From SFLA01 sp045595785 (GTDB taxonomy: Bacteria; Bacillota; Clostridia; Oscillospirales; CAG-382), in assembly GCA_045595785.1 (NCBI GenBank), contig JAZOBE010000043.1, positions 18,599-82,598 on the forward strand: 64,000 nt of DNA, in the 5' to 3' direction. Both the position numbers and the translations under genes were made by a program. The notes beneath the pieces are model-generated. The model ran no database searches. It was not told the origin of the DNA and saw nothing but the letters and a program-made list of their open reading frames with translations. Positions 61,901 to 64,000 of this stretch are shown piece by piece; the stretch's first letter is position 1, and every line of letters starts with the position of its first letter.

Positions 61901-62226
61901 GGGGAGGAGTCAGTCCACTCATTCCCATCGGAGGAATATTCGTATCTGACCCGAGTAAGAAAAGCGCCTGCAGTTACGTTAAACTTTTCGCCGTAAATCA
62001 TATCCTCGCATACTATGCTTTCCGTAAATATTCCCGCACAGTAGGTGAGTGTCAGTATTGCGGCGGCAAAGGCAATTACAACAGCAGAAAAAAGTATTCT
62101 GTGCTTTTTAATAAAACGTATCACTTTAGATAGTTTAAGCATTCTTTTTTCGTACTGCTCGTATCTGCCCGAAGGGAAATTGGTATATTTCGCGTTTACC
62201 GCCTTGATATCCGTGTATTCGGTCAT
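58978..62226 (-). CDS. Membrane-anchored transglutaminase-domain protein with MBG-type repeats
   Basis: This 1082-residue protein has a cytoplasmic N-terminus and one membrane span (about 44-66). A beta-sandwich region follows with MBG-type repeats, each starting S(A)xKxYDGxxL; about four precede and two follow the enzyme domain. A Gly/Pro/Asp/Asn-rich linker (about 575-625) leads to a transglutaminase-like domain with Cys in GVCQHFAAAATMMYRAYGIPARYV (about 833) and His in FDRHAWVEIF (about 873). The third acidic residue is Glu (WIPVEVTG). It probably cross-links or processes surface proteins. AGGAGG precedes the ATG at 62226; a GTG just before it is less likely. Confidence 0.85.
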   Translation of the reverse strand: MTEYTDIKAVNAKYTNFPSGRYEQYEKRMLKLSKVIRFIKKHRILFSAVVIAFAAAILTLTYCAGIFTESIVCEDMIYGEKFNVTAGAFLTRVRYEYSSDGNEWTDSSPITPGEYYVRGVTKNLFGKERYSDSAVFTLAPRSASIEITEVFCQYGNIDREFLEKLTAFRGLAEGDELRDIRYELNDDDWKRVEVSVKEYTIINSDGTDVTECYNVNSEGGIIAVEPRRITVSTQGGAKEYDGLPVVSDVWSVSSGTLAAGDTLKMHMTPFPSDAGEYVIVPEKFEITDSEGNEVTYKYEISFDYGVYTVRPIQLSFSTESDEKIYDGKTLTNPNWTMTGGAVLEGHTITAEAVGTRTIVGKSKNVLSVIITDENKKDVTHNYNILVDAGELTINPILLTFTTDSAQKVYDGKLLQAPGYKLISGQLLPGHRLEGEANGMLIDVGEKDNTLLVMIYNENNVNVTAAGYEIVVEYGTLKITPRPITIASSSAQKLYDATALTAHSFSVSDNSLVNGDVVNPTFTGSQTEVGESPNYFTAMILNGGRNCTKNYDITYKLGTLTVLPNDDYNPNDPGSGNIGNGPGGTTVGPEDGAGGSSEPGSNGDGTTDGMFGVGGATGIGFPPTDAPEIIYARVKLTGSGAYPFSAFLRATSYGDYNGSGFDSATDYNKLYMSPLDFIGRSVNGNRHSLWTITVERNTNCPVIIPYYSYDSSMFGTSDSYFLSGMNKYDYKFVKLTDSITEMREYIHDDFSGALWDYTQFVYSEYLQIPDYTKTEMLRIGKENGIDDTKDIFILADSIRKYVQNAGTYNLYGAPYPESVDVAVYFLDVAKEGVCQHFAAAATMMYRAYGIPARYVTGFSVYLEPDTTVSLSTFDRHAWVEIFIDSLGWIPVEVTGSGFGVPGTKNEVSISAYNAVKEYDGQPFGEWNGEKVVINEGRLLPGHTAKIDIHEDINHIKPGIYKTEILKVKIYDSNGNDVTDKYYKVSYTGGKLTINKRKLVIQLGSASKTYDGTPLKCEEWRLVSGTILPNTEIRVETIGEITEVGTAVNQILHVYVYETKNGITKDVSDCYDITALPGRLEITE

Positions 62227-62256
62227 CACGCATCCTCCTTTCTGATTTCTTTTAGT

Positions 62257-63660
62257 TTAATTAGCCGTTATCGTAAGTATGCCGTAATCGTAGGTTATTC
62301 TGTAATTTACGGTTACGTCATACCGTTCTCCGTTTTCGTTATACGCATATATAGTGTTATCGACTATATAGTTTTCGGTATATCCGATATTGACCATAGA
62401 AGTAAACGATACTTCCATCTTGTCGCCGGCGCAAAGCTCACCCTTTGTGATTTTGTATTCTTTGCAATAAATGGGTGTTCCGTCATATTTTTTACTCGCA
62501 CTTCCTGTTTGAATGGTTATTGCGCGGGGAGCAACAGACAGTGTTCCGGCGGAAAGTATTATCTTGTATCTGTTGGTAATAACCTTCCCGTTTTTGTCGG
62601 TTATCTTGAACTTTATTTCGTTTTTGATATCTCCTGCGTTTTTCATTAAAGCAAAGCTTACAGCTTCTATTTTTTCTCCCTCTGCAAGCGAGCCGGAGGT
62701 TATTTGCCATTCCTCACAGCTGATATATTTTCCGTCATATATTTTTTCTGCACTTCCGGTGGTGATATGCAGCACCAACGGGTCTATTTTTAGTGTTCCG
62801 GGTTTAAGTATAATCTCATAAAACTGGGTGACGTCGGTACCATCCTCGTCATATATTCTTACGTCTGCAGTATTTTCAAGCGCGCCCACCTCGGTAACCG
62901 ACGCGTTGCAGACCGCTTTAATGGTGTGTCCGCTCAAAAGCGTTCCGTTTACGTGCTGCCACTTGTCAAGAGAAAGCGGTGTGCCGTCATACTGCTTGCT
63001 TGCAGATTCAGTAGATATAGTCACGGGAATAGGAAGAACTGTCAGCTTACCCAGCATTTCTTTGACCATGTATTGGTCCGTAACGTCGCCTCCGTTTGCA
63101 TCAATGATCGAATAAGACGGCTGTATACTTATTTCTCCGGGCAGGGTAATAGATGTGGTTGAGAGGGCGTTAAATGAATGTCCTGCCGCAAGCCCACCGC
63201 CTATAACGGTAATTTCGTCGGATACAAGGGAAGTGCCGTCGTATCTTTTTTCCTTGCTTTCGCTGTAAACTGTAAGCTTTCTGGGCTCGACGGTAAACTT
63301 TCCGAATCTTGTAGTGATGTTATACATATCGGTTACGTCTGCGCCGACAGAATCAACAATTTTGAATTCCGGTGCGTTTTCATGTTCACCGACGGTTGAG
63401 TATCTTGCAACATTCATAACCTCTATCGAATGACCCGGATATAATTCGCCATACACTATCTGCGGTTCGCTTCCTTCAAAGACTTCACCGCTGTACGTAA
63501 AAGCGATATCGTTCGTTCGCAAAATAAGGTTTTGTTTTCTCGGGAAAATAATGCCCAGTCCGCTCATAAAAAGCAATACAGCCGTTATGACCGCTGCCGT
63601 TACGGCAAGAATCCCTGCAACGTATGTAGTTGTTTTTACCGCGTTTCTCCTTGTTTTCAT
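62257..63660 (-). CDS. Membrane-anchored MBG-repeat protein
   Basis: This 467-residue paralogue of the neighbouring gene has an N-terminal membrane span (about 12-36) followed only by MBG-type beta repeats: four clear units beginning SxSKxYDGTxL plus a degenerate first one, each ending YNITxxxGxLTV. There is no enzymatic domain. Same strand, 30 bp upstream of the transglutaminase gene, so likely one operon. It may be a surface scaffold or substrate for that enzyme. Confidence 0.82.
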   Translation of the reverse strand: MKTRRNAVKTTTYVAGILAVTAAVITAVLLFMSGLGIIFPRKQNLILRTNDIAFTYSGEVFEGSEPQIVYGELYPGHSIEVMNVARYSTVGEHENAPEFKIVDSVGADVTDMYNITTRFGKFTVEPRKLTVYSESKEKRYDGTSLVSDEITVIGGGLAAGHSFNALSTTSITLPGEISIQPSYSIIDANGGDVTDQYMVKEMLGKLTVLPIPVTISTESASKQYDGTPLSLDKWQHVNGTLLSGHTIKAVCNASVTEVGALENTADVRIYDEDGTDVTQFYEIILKPGTLKIDPLVLHITTGSAEKIYDGKYISCEEWQITSGSLAEGEKIEAVSFALMKNAGDIKNEIKFKITDKNGKVITNRYKIILSAGTLSVAPRAITIQTGSASKKYDGTPIYCKEYKITKGELCAGDKMEVSFTSMVNIGYTENYIVDNTIYAYNENGERYDVTVNYRITYDYGILTITAN

Positions 63661-63686
63661 ATTCTTCTCCCGTGTTTTTGAAGCTG

Positions 63687-64000
63687 TTAATATCCTTTTT
63701 GCAGTTTTTCTATATATCTTCTGCTTTGTACCAATTCATCTTCGCCAAACAATTCGTCCAGCAGAGAGAGCAGACTGTCGCTTTCGCTTTTAACAAAAGC
63801 AGGGCTTAATTGCTCAAGCTTGCGAAGTATCTTTCTCGCCAGAATATCATCAAGCGCCCGTATCTCGTTTCCTCCGCACGCAAGCATTATGGGTACGTAT
63901 TCCTCTATCTGCTTCATTATTCGGTTTCCGAATGATATTCTGAAAACCTCTGCCAGATATTCATCCAGCTTTTTCAATCTTTCTCTGCTTTCACCTGAAA
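63687..64000 (-). CDS. C-terminal part of an AAA ATPase-like gene (5' end outside window)
   Basis: An open frame without an ATG runs off the window edge; 104 residues are visible, entirely helical. NRIMKQIEEYVPIMLACGGNEIRALDDILARKILRKLEQ resembles the C-terminal lid region of McrB-type AAA ATPases. The family call is tentative. It is followed directly by the MBG-repeat gene, suggesting one transcript. Confidence 0.5.
   Translation of the reverse strand, partial: SGESRERLKKLDEYLAEVFRISFGNRIMKQIEEYVPIMLACGGNEIRALDDILARKILRKLEQLSPAFVKSESDSLLSLLDELFGEDELVQSRRYIEKLQKGY

Noticed and set aside
1..64000. CRISPR arrays, rRNA genes, IS-type transposases
   Set aside because: No regularly spaced direct repeats with unique spacers, no rRNA sequence, and no DDE transposase frame was seen. 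The 23-25 bp spaced motif at 42.8-43.3 kb is too short and degenerate for CRISPR.

Overview
The window looks like a chromosome segment of an uncultured gut or rumen Clostridia member (Oscillospirales/Ruminococcaceae-like). The reasons are Firmicutes-type core genes (tig-clpP-clpX, lepA-hemW), strong AGGAGG ribosome binding sites, TTGACA/TATAAT promoters, a type I dockerin, a class B sortase and giant Spy0128-type pilin repeats. The assignment is inferred from gene content only.

Layout. 1-3.6 kb: a translationally coupled sugar-acid catabolism operon (C-terminal end of an upstream gene, galactonate-dehydratase-like enolase, SDR, cupin, LuxR-type regulator). 3.8-12.7 kb: a small Cys-containing protein and a 2840-residue cell-surface protein with a vWA domain and about 14 isopeptide pilin repeats. 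12.8-15.4 kb: a PlsC-like acyltransferase and a GltS-type transporter. 15.4-24.6 kb (minus strand): a compact podovirus-like morphogenesis module (terS, terL, portal, scaffold-like, capsid, connector, tail-like proteins, holin) headed by a coupled GtrA gene. It has no integrase, repressor or lysin. 24.7-28.4 kb: hemW, lepA and a diacylglycerol-kinase-family gene. 28.5-35.1 kb: a DUF4855/dockerin protein, a Na/Pi cotransporter, a discoidin-like surface protein and a MORN-repeat protein. 35.2-40.2 kb: clpX, clpP, tig, sortase B and an SGNH hydrolase.

From tRNA-Leu(CAG) at 40.23 kb to about 58.95 kb lies a visibly AT-richer genomic island. A tyrosine integrase sits next to the tRNA and a large serine recombinase at the far end. 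Between them are a DeoR-type regulator, a repeat- and hairpin-rich locus that looks like a large structured RNA, a three-gene operon (calcineurin-like phosphoesterase; PIN-like/degenerate kinase/zinc-ribbon protein; TerY-like vWA protein), several HTH regulators, and a one-direction run of eight small enzymes. The two recombinases and the structured-RNA locus share a near-identical promoter (TTTACTTGC box, 17-bp spacer, CATATT), which suggests joint control by one element. The operon is the best candidate for an undescribed system. It resembles the TerY-P (vWA/kinase/PP2C) triad, but the phosphatase is replaced and the kinase appears to lack its catalytic Asp.

Beyond 58.95 kb core-like sequence resumes with two paralogous membrane-anchored MBG-type repeat proteins, one carrying a transglutaminase domain, and the C-terminal end of a further gene cut by the window edge.
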